Positions 21,346-29,189 of a stretch of 64,000 nt of DNA are shown in pieces (position 1 is the first letter of the stretch; each line of letters opens with the position of its first letter). The notes beneath the pieces are model-generated. The model did not search any database and was not told the DNA's origin. It saw nothing but the letters and a program-made list of their open reading frames with translations. The stretch covers positions 992,001-1,056,000 of the forward strand of contig JAAVVA010000001.1 in the NCBI GenBank assembly GCA_018449715.1, written 5' to 3'. A program made the position numbers and the translations under genes. The stretch comes from Acidobacteriaceae bacterium dw_441 (lineage in GTDB: Bacteria > Acidobacteriota > Terriglobia > Terriglobales > Acidobacteriaceae).

Positions 21346-21363
21346 AGTAACCTGCTTACTACG

Positions 21364-21389
21364 CAGGAGGTGAGTTTACTCACCTCCTG
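21364..21389. terminator. Hairpin downstream of the crotonase pseudogene
   Basis: CAGGAGGTGAG at 21364-21374 and CTCACCTCCTG at 21379-21389 are perfect 11-bp complements with a TTTA loop. Only a weak T run (CTTTT) follows, eight bases later. It may be the former terminator of the decayed gene. Confidence 0.5.
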
Positions 21390-21541
21390 TCAGGCTTTTG
21401 CTATCCAGCCTCCATTGCAGCGATTAATGAGAACGGATACCGTCAGCTCAACACAAGAGCGTTTCGCGATACTGATCCTTGCGGCACTATATCTTGCAAG
21501 TTTCTGGTTGACCATTGGTCTATTCGTTTGACCGATAGAAT

Positions 21542-23185
21542 GTGAAGGAGATGGAAGCTGAGTTTGTTAGAAAAGAGAGCATCTTTCTGTTCCTGTTGCT
21601 TCTCGTCGCCGTTTTCGCTGGAGCGGCGCGCCGCTTCCGTGTGCCTTATCCCATTCTGCTGACGATTATCGGTGGTTTGTTGGGCTTACTTCCGATTTTT
21701 CCCAACGTTACACTCCAGCCGAATCTCGTATTCTTTGTTTTCCTTCCTCCCTTGCTCTTTGCAGCAGGCTGGCAGCTCTCATGGCGTGAGTTCCGAGCTA
21801 ATCTGGGCAGGATCTTTATGCTTGCCATTGGCCTGGTAAGTTTTACGATCTTCGCTCTGATCACGATGAGAGGACGATTGCTGTTGGGATTCGACTGGCA
21901 ATCGGCGCTAATGCTCGGCGCAATCATTGGAGCGACCGATGCCATCGCTGCAACCGCCATCGCCCGCCGGCTCGGCCTGCCACGTCGGATCGTCGACATC
22001 CTCGAAGCCGAGAGCCTGGTAAACGATGGGACCGGCCTGCTCGCCTTTCAGTTCGGTCTCGCGATTCTCCTCAGCAGCCATACCCCGACCTTCGTCGAAG
22101 GAGTCGGAAAGCTGGTCTATCTCTCCGGCGGAGGCATCGTCATCGGACTCGTGATCGGAGTTCTCGTATCCTGGCTTGAGCGCTGGATCGACGATGGGCC
22201 AATCGAGATTGTTATAAGCGTTCTTAGCAGCTATGTCGTATACATCCTTGCCGAGCACCTGCATACGTCCGGTGTGCTGGCAGTAATTGCGTGCAGCATG
22301 CTGATGAGCCGTGAAAACTATCGCTTTATGTCGCCGCAGGTGCGGCTTCAATACGCAGTCGTATGGGACGTTCTGACCTTTGTCCTGAATGGGATCGTGT
22401 TTATCCTCATCGGCCTGCAGCTTCCCTTTGTGCTCTCGCAACTCTCAGGGATCGGTGTGTGGAATCTGGTGTGGGATGGCATCACCTTCAGCATCACCGT
22501 CCTTTTTCTCCGTCTGCTCTGGATCTTCGGCGAAACCTACGGCGCATACGTTTACCGCAAGTTGCGCAAATTCCCCGGCAACCCAGTTCCGAAGCCGAGG
22601 GAACTGCTCGTTCTCACCTGGGGAGGCATGCGTGGGGTCCTTTCCCTGGCCGCAGCCTTCTCGCTTCCATACGCACTTGCCGATGGCGCTGTCTTTAAGC
22701 AGCGCAGCATGATCGTGTATCTGACCTTCTGCCTCATTGCAACCTCTCTCATCATCCAGGGCTTGAGCATGCCCTGGCTCATTCGGGTTCTGGCAATCGA
22801 AGGCTCGAACGAGGAGGATATTGAAGAGAGAAAAGCACGCCGCATCATCGTCGAGGAAGCCATCCGCCACCTGAATCGACGGAGAGTGCAGGAACGCTAT
22901 GATCTGGCCACCGTCAAGGATCTTATCTCGATGTATGAGCGCCGTCTTCATACCTTATCGATTGAGGACGACTCGGAACAAGGTGAGACAGAAGGATACA
23001 GCCGCGCCCAGCGCGATGCATTGTTGCTCGAGATTCTGCAGATCGAGCGTGTGTCCCTGCTTCGACTACGGAATGAGAATGAGATTAGTGACGATGTGGC
23101 GCGCATCATTCAAAGGGATTTGGATGTGCTGGAGAGTCACATCCACACCGGGTCAGCGGCGAACGCAATCATGACGTATCTATAA
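21542..23185 (+). CDS. Na+/H+ antiporter, CPA1 (NhaP-like) family
   Basis: 547 residues: about 12 N-terminal membrane helices (to about 420) and a hydrophilic C-terminal tail with charged helices (ERKARRIIVEEAIRHLNRRR and onward). CPA1 marks include FVFLPPLLFAAGWQLSWREF, GATDAIAATAIARRLGLP and ESLVNDGTGLLAFQFG, which supply the ion-binding Asp, and WGGMRGVLSLAAAF. The protein exchanges cytoplasmic Na+ or K+ for H+. The start is uncertain: GTG 21542 has no clear ribosome site, and ATG 21551 directly abuts GAAGGAG. It is the first intact gene of the pseudogene-rich interval after eno. Confidence 0.9.
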   Translation: MKEMEAEFVRKESIFLFLLLLVAVFAGAARRFRVPYPILLTIIGGLLGLLPIFPNVTLQPNLVFFVFLPPLLFAAGWQLSWREFRANLGRIFMLAIGLVSFTIFALITMRGRLLLGFDWQSALMLGAIIGATDAIAATAIARRLGLPRRIVDILEAESLVNDGTGLLAFQFGLAILLSSHTPTFVEGVGKLVYLSGGGIVIGLVIGVLVSWLERWIDDGPIEIVISVLSSYVVYILAEHLHTSGVLAVIACSMLMSRENYRFMSPQVRLQYAVVWDVLTFVLNGIVFILIGLQLPFVLSQLSGIGVWNLVWDGITFSITVLFLRLLWIFGETYGAYVYRKLRKFPGNPVPKPRELLVLTWGGMRGVLSLAAAFSLPYALADGAVFKQRSMIVYLTFCLIATSLIIQGLSMPWLIRVLAIEGSNEEDIEERKARRIIVEEAIRHLNRRRVQERYDLATVKDLISMYERRLHTLSIEDDSEQGETEGYSRAQRDALLLEILQIERVSLLRLRNENEISDDVARIIQRDLDVLESHIHTGSAANAIMTYL

Positions 23186-23407
23186 AGCAATAATAGGTAA
23201 CTAGAAGTCGTCTTATCGGAATCAATCCTCCTTGGTCGCTGTCGAGAGGCAGTTTGTTGTTCCAGGCGAGCACTTCGCAGCGTTGTTCCACACCAGCCAA
23301 GAGCTCTTCGATCAGTCCATGACGGAGCTAGGCCTTCTGGCTACGCGCTTCACCGTTCCTTACGGAGGCGGGCGTAGTCGATTTGCGGCGGCAAGATCAG
23401 CGGTTGG

Positions 23408-23938
23408 ATGGTGCGTTTAGACACAAGGGAGAGAGCGAGTCTTCCTGGGGAGCCTGGCATCCTGGCGCTGTCTCCGCTGCTGAAAGAGATTGTCGTGCGG
23501 ATGATGACATGGGTAGATAGCCCGGAGGCGAATGCCTCCAGAAGACGCTTGGTCGATGTGCTGGACGACGAGATTTGTGCGGCATCAAAGATTCAGCTGC
23601 ACCTGCCGGTTCCACGCGATCCGGCGCTGAAACGGCTGGCGACGCGGTTGGCAGAGGATCCCAAGGCAGCTAGAGGTCTAACGGCTCTAGCGCGTGAGAT
23701 TGGCGTGTCGGAGCGCTCGTTGTTCCGGAACTTCCAGAAGGAAACCGGGCTAAGCCCGGGGCAGTGGCGTCGGCAGATGCAGGTGCTGCGCTCGCTCGAA
23801 CTGCTAGCGGAAGGACGATCGGTGATCGAGACATCTCTTGAAGTTGGCTACGAGAGCGTCGGCGCGTTTATCCGGGCTTTTCGCCAGACAGTCGGAGTGA
23901 CGCCAGCTGTATACGCCCACGAGCAGCGAAGTTCTTAG
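23408..23938 (+). CDS. AraC-family regulator lacking its N-terminal sensor domain (possible pseudogene)
   Basis: 176 residues. The C-terminal 100 form a double helix-turn-helix AraC domain (LTALAREIGVSERSLFRNFQ, then a second HTH with SVIETSLEVGYESVGAFIRA and FRQTVGVTPAVYA). Full-length relatives with the same middle part (RASLPGEPGILALSPLLKEI) are about 260-280 residues and carry an N-terminal cupin that is missing here. The 222 bases upstream show no cupin in any frame that I can recognise. It is either a 5'-deleted gene or a truncated regulator started at the ATG 23408. Confidence 0.7.
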   Translation: MVRLDTRERASLPGEPGILALSPLLKEIVVRMMTWVDSPEANASRRRLVDVLDDEICAASKIQLHLPVPRDPALKRLATRLAEDPKAARGLTALAREIGVSERSLFRNFQKETGLSPGQWRRQMQVLRSLELLAEGRSVIETSLEVGYESVGAFIRAFRQTVGVTPAVYAHEQRSS

Positions 23939-23956
23939 TCCCGGGACACGCTCTTC

Positions 23957-23987
23957 CCGTCACTCGGAGGTCACTTCCGAGTGACGG
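23957..23987. terminator. Hairpin between convergent genes
   Basis: A perfect 12-bp inverted repeat, CCGTCACTCGGA at 23957-23968 and TCCGAGTGACGG at 23976-23987, with a 7-base loop, 18 bases past the AraC stop. No T tract on either side, so termination would be weak or factor-assisted. Confidence 0.5.
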
Positions 23988-24104
23988 CTTATGGGGAGTA
24001 ATCAATTCTCTCAAAGAGTGACTCGGCGATAATTCGCTCGTTGAGGCAGGCGAAGGCGAAGAGGGTAACCGCATATCTGGCATCTTGCTGGTCCGACGGG
24101 CGGT

Positions 24105-25343
24105 CTAAACTAGCTGCTTCGCATAGTCGTTGCCCAAATCGCGCATCACGCTGTGAACGTGTAGCTTGTATCCACCCTGATTGTCTTGTGGGGCGTGCTC
24201 AATGAGGAGGCTGGGACCATGGAGACGGAAGTATGACTCGCCATTCATGTCCGGTTCGTGCGTCGTCGGCCCGCTCCACGCAAACCGGGTGTCCGACAGC
24301 GACCGGCGAATCTCTTCGAGTCGCGGAGCGGAGTGGGCATCGTTGAGTATGCCAGCCCATTCGCTGGCCAGGCTGAACAATAGCGTCCGCTGTTGCTCAG
24401 ACATATCGGAGCCGCGCAGACCGACAGGCGCTAGCTTAGCATCTGGGTGGCCAGGGCCGAATACCAGGCTGCTCACATCATGGTCGATCGTGGCAGCTTG
24501 CAGTTGGGCGGCAGTGAGCGTGGCTACCAGATCGAACGCCTTGTCGTTCTCGCGCCCTAGCCCGCGGATGGTTTTGCCGTTCTTCACAAACTTCGATGGC
24601 AAGATCCCAGTATGAAGCGGGGCACAAACGGCCTTGTCTCCGACGAATGTGACGTTCAGCCCCAGGTGGTGACCGCCGAACTGGAGCATCCATGGCGAGG
24701 ATGCAACCGGTTGGCCGAACAGCGCGAAGGTGTAAGCATCGTATCCGGAGGCGTACGGTGTGCCCGCATCGTCCAGCGTTTGGTCGGCGGCCATAATGTC
24801 CAGCACCTTCTGATAGCCCATCGGGCTGAGCACGGTTTTCAGCAGCCCGTGGGCGGCGTCTCGCTCGGAGACAGTCAGTTCGCCCATCCGGAGCCCTGGC
24901 CGGGGCACGTCGCTGACCGGGAAGTTCGTCCATATTGCCTGTCCGTACTTCTCACCAACGAAGGCAAAGCCGTCAGGCCCGCCAGAGCCACCGGGTCCGC
25001 CATGACTTCCGAGACCACCCGGCCCGCCAAGAGGACCTTGCCCCATGGGTGCACCAGAGCCGCCGGGTCCACCCGGATCACCTGGTTCGCCTGGTCCGCT
25101 TTTTCTGGTGAACTTGGCCATGGTCGGTGTCTCATGTGTGGGGAACGGGTAGATGATCCGTGCTTGGCGTTCCGACGCGAGCGTCCGCACAAAGCGCGAT
25201 GCGGCGGTGCGAATCACCTCCGATTGCCCGGACGCAGTGGAAGATTGCATAGCGGGCGATGAACCTTGGCCCATTGCTGAACGCCGCAATATCAACGAAC
25301 CTCCTGTGGCAGCAGTCGAAATAAGAAATGAACGACGATTCAT
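24105..25343 (-). CDS. DUF3500 domain protein with Tat-type signal and collagen-like insert
   Basis: 412 residues. The N-terminus MNRRSFLISTAATGG is a twin-arginine-like export signal. DUF3500 blocks are present: WTNFPVSDVPRPGLRMGELT, the GYQKVLDIMAADQTLDD region, MLQFGGHHLGLNVTFVGDK with a His pair, and a C-terminal SYFRLHGPSLLIEHAPQ followed by HVHSVMRDLGNDY, where the histidines suggest metal binding. Residues 85-99 and 103-123 are uninterrupted Gly-X-Y triplets (for example GEPGDPGGPGGSGAP), a collagen-like tract near the start of the domain. Biochemical function of DUF3500 is not established. The gene is isolated on the minus strand with a plausible AAGG site before the ATG. Confidence 0.8.
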   Translation of the reverse strand: MNRRSFLISTAATGGSLILRRSAMGQGSSPAMQSSTASGQSEVIRTAASRFVRTLASERQARIIYPFPTHETPTMAKFTRKSGPGEPGDPGGPGGSGAPMGQGPLGGPGGLGSHGGPGGSGGPDGFAFVGEKYGQAIWTNFPVSDVPRPGLRMGELTVSERDAAHGLLKTVLSPMGYQKVLDIMAADQTLDDAGTPYASGYDAYTFALFGQPVASSPWMLQFGGHHLGLNVTFVGDKAVCAPLHTGILPSKFVKNGKTIRGLGRENDKAFDLVATLTAAQLQAATIDHDVSSLVFGPGHPDAKLAPVGLRGSDMSEQQRTLLFSLASEWAGILNDAHSAPRLEEIRRSLSDTRFAWSGPTTHEPDMNGESYFRLHGPSLLIEHAPQDNQGGYKLHVHSVMRDLGNDYAKQLV

Positions 25344-25388
25344 TGGAGCACCTTTGTATGGAGGTATTCAGGGGAATGCATTAACAAC

Positions 25389-25584
25389 TCAGCGCCCGAT
25401 GGCGTAGGCAACGAAGCTGGTGCGACAGCCCTCTGGGTCTACTCCCCGTATTTCGATAGACGCGAATTTCCGCACTGAGATTCAACTGTTTTGCATACAG
25501 GGCAAGGTGCTCATCGACCGTGTCGTTGGTGTAGGTCACTTCCCCAAAGCGCGTTTCCGAGGACTGTTCCTTGCTGGGCAGATG
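25389..25584 (-). pseudogene. Possible small gene remnant, two frames
   Basis: On the minus strand, one frame just after a stop at 25585-25587 reads SETRFGEVTYTNDTVDEHLA and YAKQLNLSAEIR. A second frame then reads FASIEIRGVDPEGCRTSFVA and YAIGR, ending at a TGA at 25389-25391. Joining them needs one frameshift near 25465. Both halves look protein-like but I recognise neither, and there is no start codon. This sits in the otherwise gene-free gap 25344-25681. Confidence 0.25.
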
Positions 25585-25681
25585 TTACCGGTACTTATCG
25601 AACTCAGACGATAATGCTTGCGGTTCGCTGTTCCAGCATTGCGAGCTGTAAACAAAAGTTACTGCAATGCTAGGCCCGCAC

Positions 25682-26059
25682 TCAGCTTTTATGGACGACC
25701 TCGAACGAGTATCCATCCGGATCAAACACATCCGCGGCGTAGTATCCCGGATAGTATTCGACTCGTGCCCGCGGTGAGATGTTGTCCTTCGCTCCAGCGG
25801 AGATCGCTGCCTTGTAGAACTCATCGACTTTTTCATTGTTTTCGGCCATGAAGCCCCAGTGAATTGCGGACGGATCGGGCGTCCCTTGCTGGAGCCAAAA
25901 GAACGCCTGTTTTCCATCGCCAAATCCCCAGAGGTCAGGATGACCATCTTTGCCCTTGTAGGGTAGGAAAAATTTGATATTGAGAGGCTTCAGGGCCGCC
26001 TCATAGAACGCCAACGAACGTTCGACATTGCTGACAGTCAGAGTTATGAAACCGAGCAT
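25682..26059 (-). CDS. VOC family protein (glyoxalase/bleomycin-resistance fold)
   Basis: 125 residues with the paired beta-alpha-beta-beta-beta units of the vicinal-oxygen-chelate fold: LGFITLTVSNVERSLAFYEAAL at the N-terminus, IHWGFMAENNEKVDEFYKAA in the middle and YYAADVFDPDGYSFEVVHK at the end. The last motif carries the usual C-terminal metal-ligand Glu. Substrate is unknown. It follows the azoreductase gene by 11 bases on the same strand, so it likely belongs to the same transcript and stress response. Confidence 0.88.
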   Translation of the reverse strand: MLGFITLTVSNVERSLAFYEAALKPLNIKFFLPYKGKDGHPDLWGFGDGKQAFFWLQQGTPDPSAIHWGFMAENNEKVDEFYKAAISAGAKDNISPRARVEYYPGYYAADVFDPDGYSFEVVHKS

Positions 26060-26070
26060 TGTTCTCTCCT

Positions 26071-26679
26071 TCAGATCACGAGTGCTTCAATAGCCTTTTC
26101 GCCATTGGGTATGGCATGGATCGCAAGCGGCGGTATATTCATTCCCTCAGCTCTTACGGTTTGTACCTCATCGATTCCAATGAAGCCTAGTATCTGACGG
26201 AGATAAGGCTCAACAGTATCCCATGACTTCCAAGGCCCTTCGCTAAAGATTGCCCCGGATGCAAGCACCAGGATTGCCCGCTTGCCTTTCGCAAGCCCCT
26301 CCACTCCCGCACCTGCGTAGTTGAAAGTCTTGCCAGCGCGTACAACATGATCAATCCACGCCTTCAGAGAAGAAGGGATACCAAAATTCCACATGGGGCT
26401 GGCAATCACCACGAGATCCGACGATAGGAGCTCTTCCGTGAGTTGGTCTGAAAGATGCAACGCGCCCTTCAGCGATTCCGCCTCTACGGGGTCGCGGGTG
26501 GTCATCGCCTTCAGGGTCGCCTGATCTAAATGCGGAAGTCTGTCTTTCGCCAGGTCGCGTGTGACGACCTTTGCCTCGGGATGTTGCGCTTCGAGCCGTT
26601 CTCTCAGCTTGTTGACTAATTTGCGGCTCGCCGACTCGTCTTCACGTGGGCTCGATTCGACAATCAAAATCTGGTTCAT
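26071..26679 (-). CDS. azoR: FMN-dependent NADH-azoreductase (AzoR family)
   Basis: 202 residues, the normal AzoR length, with a flavodoxin-like fold: ILIVESSPREDESASRKLVN at the N-terminus (FMN phosphate loop), ASPMWNFGIPSSLKAWIDHV in the middle and ASGAIFSEGPWKSWDTVEPY near 145-165. These enzymes reduce azo dyes and, physiologically, quinones by two-electron transfer from NADH. It is divergent from an HxlR-type regulator across a 107-base spacer that contains an inverted repeat, so it is a likely target of that regulator. Confidence 0.9.
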   Translation of the reverse strand: MNQILIVESSPREDESASRKLVNKLRERLEAQHPEAKVVTRDLAKDRLPHLDQATLKAMTTRDPVEAESLKGALHLSDQLTEELLSSDLVVIASPMWNFGIPSSLKAWIDHVVRAGKTFNYAGAGVEGLAKGKRAILVLASGAIFSEGPWKSWDTVEPYLRQILGFIGIDEVQTVRAEGMNIPPLAIHAIPNGEKAIEALVI

Positions 26680-26733
26680 AAATGCTCCTCCAATTTGGCA
26701 CTTACCTTTTGTGCGTTGATTCTATTTCGGAGG

Positions 26734-26751
26734 CTTATTATCAACAATAAG
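26734..26751. promoter_or_regulatory. Candidate HxlR operator
   Basis: CTTATT at 26734-26739 and AATAAG at 26746-26751 form an inverted repeat around ATCAAC, midway between the azoR-like and HxlR genes. MarR/HxlR-type dimers bind such dyads. Assignment is by position only. Confidence 0.45.
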
Positions 26752-26786
26752 GCACTTTGAACTACGCAGCGCACATGGAGGTAAGT

Positions 26787-27185
26787 ATGAAAAAGGGCAA
26801 ATCCAAAAAGCCGCTGGATTCGGCCTCAGTCTGCGGTCATGAAGACCCCGCAGCCGTCCGCGAGCTCCTGACCAAAGTGGGGGATAAATGGAGCATCTTT
26901 TTGATTCTCTCTTTGGCGCAGCTGCCAGGGGAGCGCGCTCGATTTTCGGAGCTTGAACGAGCGATTCCCGGCATCTCGCAGAGAATGCTGACACTGACAC
27001 TGCGAACTTTGGAGAGAGACGGATTGCTCACAAGAGAGTTGTTTGCTGAGGTGCCTCTTCGAGTGGAGTACGAGCTGACTGCTCTCGGACGAAGCCTGCT
27101 TCTCCCCATGTGGGGGCTGGTCGACTGGGTAAAAGAGAATTGGCAGCAGGTGAAGGAATCTCGGACCGAATTTGATGCAAGGTAG
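26787..27185 (+). CDS. HxlR-family transcriptional regulator
   Basis: About 132 residues from the ATG at 26787, which has GGAGGT five bases upstream; a TTG at 26757 is a weaker alternative. Winged-helix DNA-binding domain: LLTKVGDKWSIFLILSLAQ, RFSELERAIPGISQRMLTLT and the wing LRVEYELTALGRSLLLPMW. A cysteine near the N-terminus (SVCGHEDP) is in the position of the redox-sensing Cys of YodB/HypR-type members, which control quinone reductases. Divergence from the azoR-like gene fits that role; the sensing mechanism is inference. Confidence 0.9.
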   Translation: MKKGKSKKPLDSASVCGHEDPAAVRELLTKVGDKWSIFLILSLAQLPGERARFSELERAIPGISQRMLTLTLRTLERDGLLTRELFAEVPLRVEYELTALGRSLLLPMWGLVDWVKENWQQVKESRTEFDAR

Positions 27186-27364
27186 CCGATGCCATCAGTC
27201 AGATGCCAGCCCCTTGAACTGATCGTCTTTTGCTAACAGGCTGAATTCAGCATCTCTCGTAATCCAGGAAGGGATTAGTCCTTATAAGTCGCCATATAGG
27301 AAGTAATCAGCTTGCTCGATGATTTGGTCTTTGGTATTGACGAAGACTCGCTCTCAGCATCCGG

Positions 27365-28237
27365 TTACTTGTCTCCTGTCCACCAGACCGGAGGCATCGG
27401 TATATGGGGCACATGTACCTTCATCAGGAAGTGGCCGATCTCCGGGGCGAACTCGGTCGCGATATTCTGAACTGCCATCCCGCCGAAAAGGATCGTGGTT
27501 CTTTGGCCAGCATGGGTCAGGTCATCGAATCCGGCGGGAAGATAGGCATTGCCGATGAAGCCGCCAGCTGCTGCGCCGGTGAAATTCGACATCGCAATTG
27601 TGGGATGGCCACTGTCCGTCCGATCCACGAAAGTAAAGGCGATCGCATGACCCAAACGCGCTGGAAAGAAGGTGCTTTGGGAGCGGTGATAACGAGGATC
27701 TTCGTGCCGCAGGACAGAGGTAGAAAAACGCGCGATGCTTGCAGCGCCGGTACGGGCGAAGCTGTCTCCGTAGAGGCGACCGTAGGCTCCCGCGCCGGAG
27801 TGCCACTCATGGGGGTATTGGTCGGGCACATTTGTCATACGGAACCCTGCATTGAAGGCGGCCGTGACGAAACTTCGAGGACCAAAATTGGGCTCAATGA
27901 TGTATTTGAATTTGCCTCCAAGGTCCATTGACTGCAAGGGTTGATTGTTCCCTAACGGCAGCAGCGGAATGTTTACTGGAGCGCTCTGCTGGAGACCAGG
28001 CAATGCGGATGGAGCATCAGGCAAATCGATCTCCGCTAAGGTAGCGGTTGAAGCTGTTACAGAGGCGGTCTGGGCACATGCTCGTACAGACGTTCCTGCA
28101 AATGGAAGGAACGGAATCAACAGGAGCATTCGAAAGAGGAAGAATAGGCTCGTTTGTGCAAAGGGGAGGAAACGCGCTCCGAAGCTGCTGGATTGCTCCC
28201 GATAGCGTTTCGTCCATATCGTGCAAGGCTGTTCCAT
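27365..28237 (-). CDS. Exported protein of unknown function, typical of Terriglobia
   Basis: 290 residues, or about 254 if the ATG at 28129 is used. A signal-like segment (MLLLIPFLPFAGTSVRACAQ) ends near residue 56 of the long form. The mature part is Gly/Phe/Ala-rich with DLPDAPSALPG and later GRLYGDSFARTGAASIARF, HEDPRYHRS, and GFIGNAYLPAGFDD segments. Proteins of this kind, with the DAPS motif after the signal, are common and uncharacterised in Acidobacteria and may be outer-membrane associated. It is divergent from a two-component system across a repeat-bearing spacer, so it may be a target of that system. Confidence 0.7.
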   Translation of the reverse strand: MEQPCTIWTKRYREQSSSFGARFLPFAQTSLFFLFRMLLLIPFLPFAGTSVRACAQTASVTASTATLAEIDLPDAPSALPGLQQSAPVNIPLLPLGNNQPLQSMDLGGKFKYIIEPNFGPRSFVTAAFNAGFRMTNVPDQYPHEWHSGAGAYGRLYGDSFARTGAASIARFSTSVLRHEDPRYHRSQSTFFPARLGHAIAFTFVDRTDSGHPTIAMSNFTGAAAGGFIGNAYLPAGFDDLTHAGQRTTILFGGMAVQNIATEFAPEIGHFLMKVHVPHIPMPPVWWTGDK

Positions 28238-28320
28238 TCTGTCCTCGATCTTTCAGGTTTTCGTCTACTTACGATTTGATTCGTCAGGCAGCGAAAATTG
28301 AGTCTAGTTCGGTCAGGCGA

Positions 28321-28366
28321 CTGTCAAGAATTGTCAAGACGAAACACGGTACGGCTTGACAATTCT
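28321..28366. promoter_or_regulatory. Composite direct/inverted repeat operator before the two-component system
   Basis: AGAATTGTCAAG at 28327-28338 and CTTGACAATTCT at 28355-28366 are perfect 12-base inverted copies 16 bases apart. The left arm is also the second of two direct repeats, CTGTCAAG at 28321-28328 and TTGTCAAG at 28331-28338, with the 10-base period expected for tandem OmpR-family monomers. It lies between the divergent exported-protein and response-regulator genes. Confidence 0.55.
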
Positions 28367-28433
28367 GAACACTGGCGAAGCCGCAGAGACCTACAATGAA
28401 TGCTGGCCGAGAGAGTGCCGGAGTGAACAACTA

Positions 28434-29189
28434 ATGGGCACGAGTCCTGCATCGAATCGCGAATCGGAATCAATCGCTAGACATATTCTGGTAATCGACG
28501 ATGATGCCGAGCTATGCAAGCTGGTATCCCGCTTTCTGGGAGCAGAAGGATATCTCGTTCAGGCGGTCCATACCGGCAGCCTGGGTGTTGAGCGTGCGTT
28601 ATCCAGGGACTATGACCTGGTCGTGCTGGATGTGATGTTGCCGGATATAGATGGCTTTGAAGTGCTCCGTCGAGTAAGAGCGCAGTCCAATAATCCTGTC
28701 CTCATGCTCACGGCGCGAGGTGATGATCTCGATCGAATTCTCGGCTTGGAGATGGGAGCCGACGACTACCTGCCTAAGCCATTCAACACTCGTGAATTGT
28801 CCGCGCGAGTTCGCGCGATCCTGCGCCGGATCACGTCTGCGAAGGTTACCGTGGCCCTTTCCGAAACCGCTTCCTTACGGATTGGCGATTTGGAAATGAA
28901 CCTGGGAGCGAGAACCGTGCGCTGCGGAAAAACACTGTTGAGGCTAACAGCAGTTGAATTTGATCTCCTCCACAGGCTCATGCGATCTGCGGGATCAGTG
29001 GTCGGACGCGAGGAGTTGACGGAGGACGTGCTGGGACGAAAGCTCTCGCCATTTGACCGTAGCATTGACACCCATGTCTGGAATCTTCGCAAGAAGGTGG
29101 GAAGCGACACGGAGGGTTCCGAACGAATCAAGAGCATTCGTGGTATCGGATATCTTTATGCGACATCCGGCCAAACCGGGAGCGATTGA
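28434..29189 (+). CDS. OmpR-family response regulator (CpxR-like)
   Basis: About 251 residues from the ATG at 28434; the frame is open to 28356 but the extra part is not receiver-like. The receiver has HILVIDDDAELCKLVSRFLG, the phospho-Asp in LVVLDVMLPDIDGFEVL, Thr in LMLTARGDD and Lys in YLPKPFNTREL. The C-terminal winged helix has LTAVEFDLLHRLMRSAGSVV and FDRSIDTHVWNLRKKVG. Its TGA overlaps the kinase start, so the pair is translationally coupled. It likely autoregulates through the repeats upstream. Confidence 0.92.
   Translation: MGTSPASNRESESIARHILVIDDDAELCKLVSRFLGAEGYLVQAVHTGSLGVERALSRDYDLVVLDVMLPDIDGFEVLRRVRAQSNNPVLMLTARGDDLDRILGLEMGADDYLPKPFNTRELSARVRAILRRITSAKVTVALSETASLRIGDLEMNLGARTVRCGKTLLRLTAVEFDLLHRLMRSAGSVVGREELTEDVLGRKLSPFDRSIDTHVWNLRKKVGSDTEGSERIKSIRGIGYLYATSGQTGSD

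Noticed and set aside
23232-23420. A 62-residue frame upstream of the AraC gene as the missing sensor domain
   Set aside because: The translation does not resemble the cupin expected there and has no recognisable motif.
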